Below, piece after piece: positions 1 through 6,152 of a stretch of 11,678 bases of DNA (its first letter is position 1; every line of letters starts with the position of its first letter). Both the position numbers and the translations under genes were made by a program. This DNA comes from Phycisphaerales bacterium (GTDB lineage Bacteria > Planctomycetota > Phycisphaerae > Phycisphaerales > UBA1924). The stretch is from positions 1 through 11,678 of the forward strand of contig JAESUL010000097.1 of the NCBI GenBank assembly GCA_016763115.1, written 5' to 3'. The notes below the pieces were generated by a model, which was given only the letters and a program-made list of their open reading frames with translations, was not told where the DNA came from and searched no databases.

Positions 1-1075
1 AGGTCGAAGAGCCCGAAGGCGCAGCCGTAGATGCCTGGGTGCCCGGATCCGGCGCACCACCGCCCCGATCGTCATCATCTGGAGCACTATTCCCTGCCCA
101 GACAAATCCCCCGCCTGCAGAACTCGATGAACTTTTCGCATCCGCATCCTTGATGAATCCGAGCTTGGAAACCCGAATCCGATCAACCCGCTTGACCGCT
201 GCGTTGGGGATCGAGATCGCCCCCGATGCTGCGTTGGTGTTGGCCGATGCAACCGCTTCGAGCACATCAGAGATCACCCAGAAATCCCAGAGCCAGTTGA
301 ACGCCTTTGCCTCGGTGATCGTGCTCGGCGAGGGTGCCGCGCTGGGCACCGATGAGAACAACGCATCGTTTCCGGTAAAGATCGCATCGGTCGTGCAATA
401 AAAGGTCAGTTCCTCGGCCCGCCCCTTGTACTCGCCAAGCCGCTTGGTGACGAGGATCTGGTCGAGCTCGATCTCTTGCTTGGGCGTGAGTTTGTCGTCC
501 GAGTTGGCGGCTGCAAGGTTATCGCGTGTGCGATCGCGGAACTCACTCAGCGATGCTGCGAGTGTTTCGGGATCAATCGGTGCATCGGCGTTGAGCCTTC
601 GCAGCAACCGGAAATACACCGATTGCTGGGGTTCGTCGCGTGTGCCGGCGATCTGCTCGGCCATCTCGAACCCAAGCCGACGCATCGCGCGATCGTTCTC
701 GGGCTTGGGCAATAACCCGGCCACAAGGTTTCCGTGATCGCGCTGATTCAGCGCAACCCCGCGCTCGATGACCTCATCGACCTGCGCCGCCCTGTCCAAC
801 TTCTGCTGCTTGTAGAACTCGGTCACCGCTGTGTTGGGCACCCGTGATTCGGAGACAACCTCTTCGCCTTCGAGCACCGCGGGCAACGAATAGTTGACCT
901 TGCTCTTGCCCTTGAGCTCGCGGTCCTTAGAGGTGTATGCGTCGCTGGCTTTGTCCTTGATGGACTTGTTGAGCCCGCCTGAGAAATAAAATCCCGCCGG
1001 CAACAGCACCGCGATCAGCACAACCGAGATCACCACAAGAAGGTGCCCCTTGATCCATCCAATGAGATTGCTCAT
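1..1075 (-). CDS. Single-pass inner-membrane protein of a type IV pilus-like operon (C-terminus beyond window)
   Basis: An open frame starts at the ATG at 1075-1073 and runs off the left edge after 358 codons with no stop. Residues 1-10 are cytoplasmic and about 11-31 form one membrane helix. A long charged periplasmic part follows: helical around 35-220, then a region with Trp261, Trp263 and Trp266, and a low-complexity Ser/Gly/Asp tail from about 314. The ATG overlaps the stop of the upstream pilM gene as ATGA, so the two are probably translationally coupled. Short cytoplasmic tail, one helix and a large periplasmic part are the layout of PilO and of Akkermansia Amuc_1100, which also sits beside a PilM-like gene. 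I see no residue-level identity that proves either family, so the role as an alignment-complex subunit is inferred from position. The reading frame itself is secure. Confidence 0.85.
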   Translation of the reverse strand, partial: MSNLIGWIKGHLLVVISVVLIAVLLPAGFYFSGGLNKSIKDKASDAYTSKDRELKGKSKVNYSLPAVLEGEEVVSESRVPNTAVTEFYKQQKLDRAAQVDEVIERGVALNQRDHGNLVAGLLPKPENDRAMRRLGFEMAEQIAGTRDEPQQSVYFRLLRRLNADAPIDPETLAASLSEFRDRTRDNLAAANSDDKLTPKQEIELDQILVTKRLGEYKGRAEELTFYCTTDAIFTGNDALFSSVPSAAPSPSTITEAKAFNWLWDFWVISDVLEAVASANTNAASGAISIPNAAVKRVDRIRVSKLGFIKDADAKSSSSSAGGGFVWAGNSAPDDDDRGGGAPDPGTQASTAAPSGSST

Positions 1076-3042
1076 CCTTCACCTCCATCAATATTTGCGC
1101 CGTTTACATCATCAAGTACCGCGAACCAGGTCACCGTGACCACCGCCTTAGGCGTTGCCTTTGCATCTGGATTGACCAGCGGAGCCAGTGAATCGAGATT
1201 CGTCGATCCGACGCGTGGACGCGAAGGGTTCGTGTTCCCCCCGCCACCGCGTGCAATCATTCTGTTGCCGCCCTGATTTGGCCGAGCCGTCGGACGCCCG
1301 CCCGGGTTGCCCCCGCCAGCGCCAGAGAACCCCAAACTCGCCCAAGGCACCCCCGCGACCGAGATGCTGTACCCAACATCCTCGCGGCCCAGTTGGCCAC
1401 GAAGAACGGGCTCGAAGATATCAAGCATGAAGACATCAAGGTTGTTGGCCGCGACCTCGAACCGAGCGGTCATCTCGACGCGCCTGCTTCCAGCGATCTT
1501 GGCCATTTCTGCGTCTTGGACAACCGCAGCACTCTGTCCGCCGCTTGGTGCTGCCCCGCCGCCTCCGATGTAGTTGGTGTCCAGACTCATCAGCGCAACC
1601 GCCGGTCCGTCACCGATCGCGTCTGCAAGACGAGCATCGTTCTCGGCCTCGGTGTTCGCCTTGGCATTGACCATCGTGATCAATCTCGCCGTACCGTCCA
1701 TCAGTGTGGTGTACAGCCCGCGATTGTCGAGCAGGCTCACGATCTGGGCTGCTGCGAGATTCGACTCCGCAGAATCCGTCACGCCCGCATCATTGGCTTC
1801 GTTGGCGAGCATGCCCGCTTCGCGGATCACACGGTCAATCACCGCGGGCTTCTCGGCGCCCTCAAAGGCCGTCGAATCGAGCAACGGGCGGATAAACATC
1901 GCACCCGCTGCCGCGGCGGCAACGCCGGCAGCCGCGAAGAAGTATGGTACCTTCTTGCCCCACATCGCATCCTTGAGCACCTGCACCGGCATCAGGTTCG
2001 CACGCAGCGGCGCCTGGTCAAATGCCTGGAGCACACACCCGTACGCGGTGGCCATGTTAAATGTCGCCGCCTGGAACTCCCCGGCCCGTGGGCCCTCGAA
2101 TGTCAGTTTCTTGAACTGCTCGAGCCGGTACACATCAAGGTGCAGCTGCTGCTTGAGGTACTTGCGCAGCCCGGGCAAGCGGAAGGTCGAGCCGAGCCCG
2201 ATGAGCCGCTTGAGATCACAATCCGCGTGCACCGACTGGTAGAACCCGATCGAACGCTGGATCTCTTGGACAATATCAGAGAACACGGGACGCATCGCCT
2301 GGAAGACATGACGGGCGTGCTTGGATTGCTCGGCCTCGCGTTTGAGCTTCTCGGCCTTGGAATAACTCAGCTTGAAACTGTTGACCAACGCCTCGGTGAA
2401 CTGGTGCCCACCGATCGGGAAGGTCCGCACCCAGACTCGCCCGGCCTCAGCGATAATCAGGTCCGTCGCGACCGAACCGATATCAAGAATAATCGTGCCC
2501 GGCGTGTCATTGGTAAACCCGAGGTCCGACGCCAGAGCGTTGTACGCCGCCACCGGCGAGAGCGTCGCGGTGTCGGGTGTCAGCCCAACATCATTGAGCA
2601 TCGACAACTGCTCGGCGATCCGCTGACGGGTCACGGCAAAGATGCCGACCTCGATCTCGGGCGAGTCGGGCGATACAAAGGTCTGGTAGTCCCATTCCAC
2701 CTCTTCGAGCGGGAAGGGGATCTGCTGGACCGCCTCAAACTTGACAATATCGGGCACCTTCTTGGGCTCGACGGGGGGAAGTTTGGCAAAGCGGGCGAAG
2801 CTCTGGTGACCGGGCAGCGACACCGCGATGCGGGCGCCAGAGAGGTCGTACTGACTCACGAGCGTTCCCAGCGCGACGCGCATCGCGTCGGTCTGGTCGA
2901 GTTCCGGCGTCGAGAGAACCTTGGCATGGTTGATGATCGCGAAATCGAGCACCTTATTGGTCTGCCCGTCCGTCTCGATCTTCAGGGCCTTGATCGCCCC
3001 GTACCCCATCTCGATGCCCCAACATATATTTGACGATCCCAT
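1072..3042 (-). CDS. pilM: PilM-type actin-like ATPase fused to a PilN-like membrane segment
   Basis: A 656-residue protein; bacterial PilM is usually about 350. Residues 1-342 look like PilM: a phosphate-1-like strand at 8-22 (Trp-Gly-Ile-Glu-Met-Gly-Tyr-Gly), a phosphate-2 motif at 185-194 (Ile-Leu-Asp-Ile-Gly-Ser-Val-Ala-Thr-Asp) and an adenosine-type motif near 281-292. PilM is known as a cytoplasmic ATP-binding ring protein that grips the N-terminal Asn-Leu-Leu-Pro motif of PilN. Here Asn349-Leu-Met-Pro352 follows the PilM domain, then an Ala-rich membrane helix at about 366-384 and a periplasmic part of about 270 residues with Gly/Asn-rich linkers (491-505, 572-612). I read this as PilM and PilN joined in one chain. 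The start is supported by GGAGG four bases upstream of the ATG. The stop overlaps the next gene's start. Family call is confident; the fusion is an inference. Confidence 0.88.
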   Translation of the reverse strand: MGSSNICWGIEMGYGAIKALKIETDGQTNKVLDFAIINHAKVLSTPELDQTDAMRVALGTLVSQYDLSGARIAVSLPGHQSFARFAKLPPVEPKKVPDIVKFEAVQQIPFPLEEVEWDYQTFVSPDSPEIEVGIFAVTRQRIAEQLSMLNDVGLTPDTATLSPVAAYNALASDLGFTNDTPGTIILDIGSVATDLIIAEAGRVWVRTFPIGGHQFTEALVNSFKLSYSKAEKLKREAEQSKHARHVFQAMRPVFSDIVQEIQRSIGFYQSVHADCDLKRLIGLGSTFRLPGLRKYLKQQLHLDVYRLEQFKKLTFEGPRAGEFQAATFNMATAYGCVLQAFDQAPLRANLMPVQVLKDAMWGKKVPYFFAAAGVAAAAAGAMFIRPLLDSTAFEGAEKPAVIDRVIREAGMLANEANDAGVTDSAESNLAAAQIVSLLDNRGLYTTLMDGTARLITMVNAKANTEAENDARLADAIGDGPAVALMSLDTNYIGGGGAAPSGGQSAAVVQDAEMAKIAGSRRVEMTARFEVAANNLDVFMLDIFEPVLRGQLGREDVGYSISVAGVPWASLGFSGAGGGNPGGRPTARPNQGGNRMIARGGGGNTNPSRPRVGSTNLDSLAPLVNPDAKATPKAVVTVTWFAVLDDVNGANIDGGEG

Positions 3043-3175
3043 AGAACCTCCAACTGGTCAACTTATTCTCAGAACGCGCGGGTGTGCCGCTGCGGGAAGG
3101 GATGGTACCCGTCCCGATGATCGCTCGCGGAACAATACGGACCGTGACCCCCCGAGTTCCGTTCATGAACCCGGT

Positions 3176-3194
3176 TGTGACATCCGTGTGACAT
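3176..3194. repeat. Two 8-bp direct repeats upstream of pilM
   Basis: TGTGACAT occurs at 3176-3183 and again at 3187-3194, separated by CCG, an 11-bp period close to one helical turn. It lies about 140 bp upstream of the pilM start, in the gap after the Memo gene, and could be a regulator-binding site. A perfect 10-bp palindrome GTTCATGAAC lies at 3161-3170. Spacing is suggestive, but nothing identifies the protein that would bind. Confidence 0.3.
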
Positions 3195-3210
3195 TCCACC
3201 GGCTCATCAC

Positions 3211-3247
3211 CGGTGGCACAGGCGTCCCGACTGTGCCACCGTTTTTT
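3211..3247 (+). terminator. Terminator-shaped hairpin with T6, oriented against the flanking genes
   Basis: A perfect 11-bp stem pairs 3211-3221 (CGGTGGCACAG) with 3231-3241 around a 9-base loop, and TTTTTT follows at 3242-3247 on the plus strand. That is an ideal intrinsic terminator for rightward transcription, yet both flanking genes are on the minus strand. Read leftward it begins 11 bases past the Memo stop codon and has A6 before the stem but no U-run after it. It may still act as a 3'-end hairpin of the Memo mRNA, or end an antisense transcript from across pilM. The structure is certain; its direction of action is not. Confidence 0.6.
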
Positions 3248-3252
3248 CTGCT

Positions 3253-4626
3253 TTAGTACATCGCCATCGCAGCGCTGGAAACAAGGGTCGTCCCTTGCGG
3301 GTCCATCGCGGCGGCGTAGTTGAGCAACTCCACCCGCTCGGGATTCACCGCACGGACTGTCGCCGTCAGGTTCCCGACCGAGCACCACCGCGTGGGGTTC
3401 TGTTGCCACGACATCGACCCGATCAGATCATCCATCCGGCGCTCGACCACCAGCGCGAGCATTTCTTGGTCGTGGGCCGCAATCTTGGCCCGACGCTCGT
3501 TATCTTCGGGGGTATCACCCGCGAGCGACTCTGGATCACCGAACGCCGGACCGGCGTGGCTCAGATCCGCCGAACTGATCACCAGCGTGGTCCCTGGCAA
3601 GGTATCGAGCACCTTGGTCAACGCTTCGACAAATGGATCAAGGTCTAAGCCTTTGCCATCATAGGACTTACCCTCATTGACCACCGGATCATGAATCAAC
3701 GCCCCGAACACTTTGGGGGCCTTGCCCGCGTCATCAAACCCGAAGATATGCTGAATCCAGGGGATGTGCAGCTCGATCGAATGCTCGTTCTCGTGGTCAT
3801 AGCGGTTCTCGAACAGCTTGGCAGCGTTCTCGGTGCCCAATGCCGTTTTCAGCGCATCGATCACATCTGTATCCACCTCACACACCCCGAGAGGCGATTC
3901 GTACCCTTTATCACACCCGCACACGCCCGAAGCCATCCCGAAATGGTTGGTGCCGAGGATGATGATCCGGTCCGGACGATCGACCACCCGCATCCTGCCG
4001 TAGACATTGGCGTAGTTCATCCACCCGCGGATGTAGTCGACATGGGGGGCAACAATCGCTTTGGGGAGGGTATCAAAGCTCGGATTCTCGGCATCCTTGA
4101 GGGCAGCCTCGATCCATTGGTCCATCGCTGACCGCAGGGCATCGGGGGCTTTGGCCCGTCGATCCTCGGTACTCATTTCTACTCCATCTTGTTGTGGGAC
4201 AAGATGTTCGGCGAACTGGGCACTCACACCCGGAGGCAGCAGATCCGCCTCGTCGAAATCAGCGTGCATCTGGGCGAGCATGGCCTCGTAGTTGGGTCCA
4301 AACACAAGACCAGCGTCATCAAGCTGGGCGATGAGTTGCTCAAGCATCGGGCGTTCGAGCCCCTTGCCGACCTCAGCGATGATCTGGTCAATATCCCTCG
4401 ACCCGTCCATCAGAGGCAATACCCCCTGGAATGCGGGGTGGGTGACGATCATCTTGGAGGAGACCTGCTGGGCATCGGTAATCCCGATCATGACCATCTG
4501 CTTGCCATCGGGCCCATTGACCGGGACGGGCATGCCTCGCACCTTGCGGAGTTTGGGTTTTTGTTGGTGCTCGGCGTTGGGATCGAAGATTGGCTGGGGA
4601 GACTGGGGTGGTGATTGGTCGCTCAT
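3253..4626 (-). CDS. amrB: AmmeMemoRadiSam system protein B (Memo family) with N-terminal PqqD-like domain
   Basis: A 457-residue protein whose residues about 187-450 match the Memo family, a metal-binding relative of class III extradiol dioxygenases. Visible family motifs are Ala-Pro-His195, Leu-Gly-Thr-Asn-His228, Glu-His282-Ser-Ile-Glu with His287, and Ser-Ser-Ala-Asp-Leu-Ser-His357. These include the expected metal and pocket histidines. Residues about 55-108 (Pro-Leu-Met-Asp-Gly ... Leu-Asp-Asp-Ala-Gly-Leu-Val) resemble a PqqD-like winged helix that scores a 'nothing/one peptide' carrier role in other systems. In many genomes Memo sits with AMMECR1 and a radical SAM enzyme; neither is in this window. 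No signal peptide, so cytoplasmic. The start is supported by AGGAG seven bases upstream. The biochemical reaction of bacterial Memo proteins is not settled, so none is claimed. Confidence 0.9.
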   Translation of the reverse strand: MSDQSPPQSPQPIFDPNAEHQQKPKLRKVRGMPVPVNGPDGKQMVMIGITDAQQVSSKMIVTHPAFQGVLPLMDGSRDIDQIIAEVGKGLERPMLEQLIAQLDDAGLVFGPNYEAMLAQMHADFDEADLLPPGVSAQFAEHLVPQQDGVEMSTEDRRAKAPDALRSAMDQWIEAALKDAENPSFDTLPKAIVAPHVDYIRGWMNYANVYGRMRVVDRPDRIIILGTNHFGMASGVCGCDKGYESPLGVCEVDTDVIDALKTALGTENAAKLFENRYDHENEHSIELHIPWIQHIFGFDDAGKAPKVFGALIHDPVVNEGKSYDGKGLDLDPFVEALTKVLDTLPGTTLVISSADLSHAGPAFGDPESLAGDTPEDNERRAKIAAHDQEMLALVVERRMDDLIGSMSWQQNPTRWCSVGNLTATVRAVNPERVELLNYAAAMDPQGTTLVSSAAMAMY

Positions 4627-4664
4627 ATCGTGCTCCTGACGGGCGGTACAAAGTTGAGAGCGAG

Positions 4665-4670
4665 ATCATA
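4665..4670 (-). promoter_or_regulatory. Possible -10 element for the Memo gene
   Basis: The minus strand reads TATGAT here, one mismatch from TATAAT, which would start the mRNA about 30 bases before the Memo start codon. No good -35 hexamer is seen at the normal distance, so this is weak. Confidence 0.3.
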
Positions 4671-4671
4671 G

Positions 4672-4686
4672 GTCCATATGATGGAC
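4672..4686. promoter_or_regulatory. 15-bp dyad between divergent promoters, possible operator
   Basis: GTCCAT at 4672-4677 and its exact complement ATGGAC at 4681-4686 flank ATG. The dyad lies directly between the candidate -10 of the leftward Memo gene and the candidate -35 of the rightward two-gene unit, where one regulator could affect both. The position is seen; the function is inferred. Confidence 0.3.
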
Positions 4687-4705
4687 GATACAGTGCGGAT
4701 TGAAT

Positions 4706-4733
4706 TTGAACGCCACGAGAAGCGCGCTACACT
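4706..4733 (+). promoter_or_regulatory. Candidate sigma-70 type promoter of the small-protein/lipoprotein unit
   Basis: TTGAAC (4706-4711) and TACACT (4728-4733) are separated by 16 bp. Each matches four of six consensus positions. A start near 4740 would give a leader of about 140 bases before the ATG at 4882. Confidence 0.4.
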
Positions 4734-4738
4734 TCCCT

Positions 4739-4845
4739 CCCGCCAAACCCGGCGGGGTTCACGGATGAACATCATCACCAAACCCGTACGCCTCAGGGCT
4801 TTGCGGGTGCAACCACCGACCGCTCGCAGCGAACGAAACCGCTGC
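4739..4845 (+). other. Structured 5' leader with two hairpins
   Basis: Within the roughly 140-base stretch before the small basic protein two perfect stems can be drawn: CCCGCC 4739-4744 with GGCGGG 4751-4756 (6-base loop), and GCAGCG 4826-4831 with CGCTGC 4840-4845 (8-base loop). GATCGAC is repeated directly at 4851-4857 and 4863-4869. No known riboswitch class is recognised. The reading frame of the downstream gene stays open through this stretch, so part of it could instead be coding if translation begins at the ATG at 4765. Confidence 0.35.
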
Positions 4846-4881
4846 TCAACGATCGACTTCTTGATCGACAAGGAACACGCC

Positions 4882-5199
4882 ATGCTTGACACACTCTCAG
4901 CCGGTGACAACATCAAACTGACCATCACCAGCGTGCCCAGCAACAAGAGCGCCCGCGACACCATCGTCCGCATGATGCGCCGCGACCCGGACATCAAGCG
5001 CAACCTCACCCGCGCACAGAAGCTGCGCGCCAAACGCATGCACAGCTACATCCGAGGCGGACGCATGTGGTACGCACGCGAAAAAGCTGCACGCATCGCC
5101 CAGTGCGAAAACGGCAACGCTTGGACCATGTCCTACACCCATGACATCCGTCCTGACCTTGCAAGCATTGAAAAGTACCTCGCTTTCGAGAAGGCTTAA
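4882..5199 (+). CDS. Small basic protein of unknown function
   Basis: A 105-residue protein with 21 Lys/Arg against 11 Asp/Glu. Residues 1-18 look like two short strands. Residues 22-71 are strongly basic and helical (Lys-Ser-Ala-Arg-Asp-Thr-Ile-Val-Arg-Met-Met-Arg-Arg-Asp, then Arg58-Gly-Gly-Arg-Met-Trp-Tyr). The end (83-102) looks like a strand and a helix. The charge suits binding to RNA or DNA, but no known domain is recognised. It resembles small unnamed basic proteins I associate with planctomycetes, a memory I cannot check here. The frame is open back to 4678; I chose ATG 4882 because AAGGAACACGCC precedes it, nearly the same site as before the next gene (AAGGAACACC). ATG 4765 is an alternative. 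The lipoprotein gene follows after 21 bases, so they probably share an mRNA. Confidence 0.75.
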   Translation: MLDTLSAGDNIKLTITSVPSNKSARDTIVRMMRRDPDIKRNLTRAQKLRAKRMHSYIRGGRMWYAREKAARIAQCENGNAWTMSYTHDIRPDLASIEKYLAFEKA

Positions 5200-5220
5200 A
5201 ACCTCAACCCAAGGAACACC

Positions 5221-5832
5221 ATGAAACTCAAGAACCGAATCGTGCCGACGGCGATCTGCACCTCGGCGTTGCTTTTGAGCGCGCTGGGCGGATGCTCCAA
5301 AGATGACAGCACCCCCCCAACCCCCACTGCGCCTGCTGTTTCAACAACGACCGACACCGGCGATGCCGATGAGCACGCCGGTCACGCCCACGGCGACACC
5401 GATGCCGCACCCGCCAAGATTGTCCGTTCGGACACCTACGCGGATATCCTTGGCGTCATCACCGCGATGCCTGTCGATGGCGTGCCTTCGAGCCAACTCA
5501 AAATCCGCCACGAGCACATCCCCAACTTCCAGAAAAAATCCGGCGAGATTGCCCTCCACCCGAAGACCGGTGTATCGGGAATGCGGTCGATGGACATGGA
5601 GTTCCCACCGGCTGATGGGCTCAGCCTGGACGGGTTTGCGGTAGACAACAAGATCAAGTTCACCTTTGTGATCAACTGGGGTGGCGAGCGTGCGTGGGAA
5701 GTGACCAAGATCGAGAAACTCGATGCCTCAACGGAGATTGATTTCTCTGACAAGCCCGCCGCGATGGACCACATGGACCACGACATGGACAGCATGGACC
5801 ACGACATGCCAATGGACCACGACGCTCCGTAA
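5221..5832 (+). CDS. CusF-like copper-binding lipoprotein with Met/His/Asp-rich tail
   Basis: A 203-residue lipoprotein: basic start, hydrophobic stretch, and lipobox Leu22-Gly-Gly-Cys25, so it is anchored to a membrane by Cys25. A Thr/Pro linker (29-45) leads to a His-rich patch (His52, His55, His57). Residues about 72-168 resemble the small beta-barrel of CusF, a periplasmic copper/silver chaperone: Leu-Lys-Ile-Arg-His97-Glu-His99-Ile-Pro, then Met121-Arg-Ser-Met124-Asp-Met126-Glu-Phe, then Lys-Ile-Lys-Phe-Thr-Phe and Trp-Glu-Val-Thr-Lys-Ile. In CusF one His and two Met bind Cu(I), with a Trp stacking on the metal; Met121 stands at the Trp position here. The tail (182-201) repeats Met-Asp-His, a likely extra metal site. 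The ribosome site AAGGA lies eight bases upstream. Copper rather than another soft metal is inferred. No efflux pump is in the window. Confidence 0.82.
   Translation: MKLKNRIVPTAICTSALLLSALGGCSKDDSTPPTPTAPAVSTTTDTGDADEHAGHAHGDTDAAPAKIVRSDTYADILGVITAMPVDGVPSSQLKIRHEHIPNFQKKSGEIALHPKTGVSGMRSMDMEFPPADGLSLDGFAVDNKIKFTFVINWGGERAWEVTKIEKLDASTEIDFSDKPAAMDHMDHDMDSMDHDMPMDHDAP
5764..5823 (+). repeat. Tandem Met-Asp-His coding repeats at the lipoprotein C-terminus
   Basis: ATGGACCAC or ATGGACCACGAC recurs four times in this 60-base stretch, with ATGGACAGC and ATGCCA variants between. It encodes a run of Met, Asp and His residues, a composition seen in periplasmic copper-binding tails. Such repeats can change length by slippage. 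Confidence 0.7.
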
Positions 5833-5864
5833 GCCGACGACCAAATTTTTCCGTATTCCAAACG

Positions 5865-5892
5865 CACCCGCACTCACAGGCGGGTGTTTTTT
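5865..5892 (+). terminator. Intrinsic terminator of the small-protein/lipoprotein unit
   Basis: Stem CACCCGC 5865-5871 pairs with GCGGGTG 5880-5886 around an 8-base loop and is followed by T6 at 5887-5892. It begins 32 bases after the lipoprotein stop and points the same way, so it should close that transcript. Confidence 0.85.
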
Positions 5893-6152
5893 CATGATTG
5901 GATTGCAGCAGAAAAAAACCCGGCACCCAGCGCAAAGCCGAGTACCGAGTCTCGTGGGGGTCTTCAATAGATGCGCCCGGGCATCAACTCTCGCCGATCA
6001 AAAAACCGGCAGTCTCATATGTAGGATTCATTCCGCCGACGAGAATCGCCAACGGCCTGCAGACAAGAACAGATCCGCACAAACCGACAAACGGTTTCAG
6101 TTGAGTTTGCAATTTCAGAAAATCCGGGTAAATAGGCTGTTTACGGGCGGTA
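5893..6152. other. Intergenic stretch between converging transcripts, no gene seen
   Basis: With the terminator before it, about 320 bases separate the lipoprotein stop from the glycosylase stop. Apart from the leftward terminator at 5912-5942 it holds a small AAACCG/CGGTTT stem at 6081-6097 and a CGGGC/GCCCG stem at 6144-6160 overlapping the glycosylase stop. The short open frames across it have no convincing start sites or family features. Confidence 0.6.
5912..5942 (-). terminator. Probable leftward terminator for the glycosylase transcript
   Basis: On the minus strand CTCGGC (5942-5937) pairs with GCCGGG (5924-5919), one G-U pair, around a 12-base loop, then T7 follows at 5918-5912. It lies about 210 bases past the glycosylase stop and faces the plus-strand terminator 20 bases away. 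The long untranslated tail is unusual but nothing closer has a U-run. Confidence 0.55.

Noticed and set aside
1393..3033. A 546-codon plus-strand open frame antisense to pilM
   Set aside because: It lies entirely within pilM on the opposite strand and reads Arg/His-rich with no domain, the usual shadow of a GC-rich coding gene.
4623..5039. A 138-codon minus-strand frame overlapping the small basic gene
   Set aside because: It overlaps the divergent promoter region and a better-supported plus-strand gene, and has no ribosome site.
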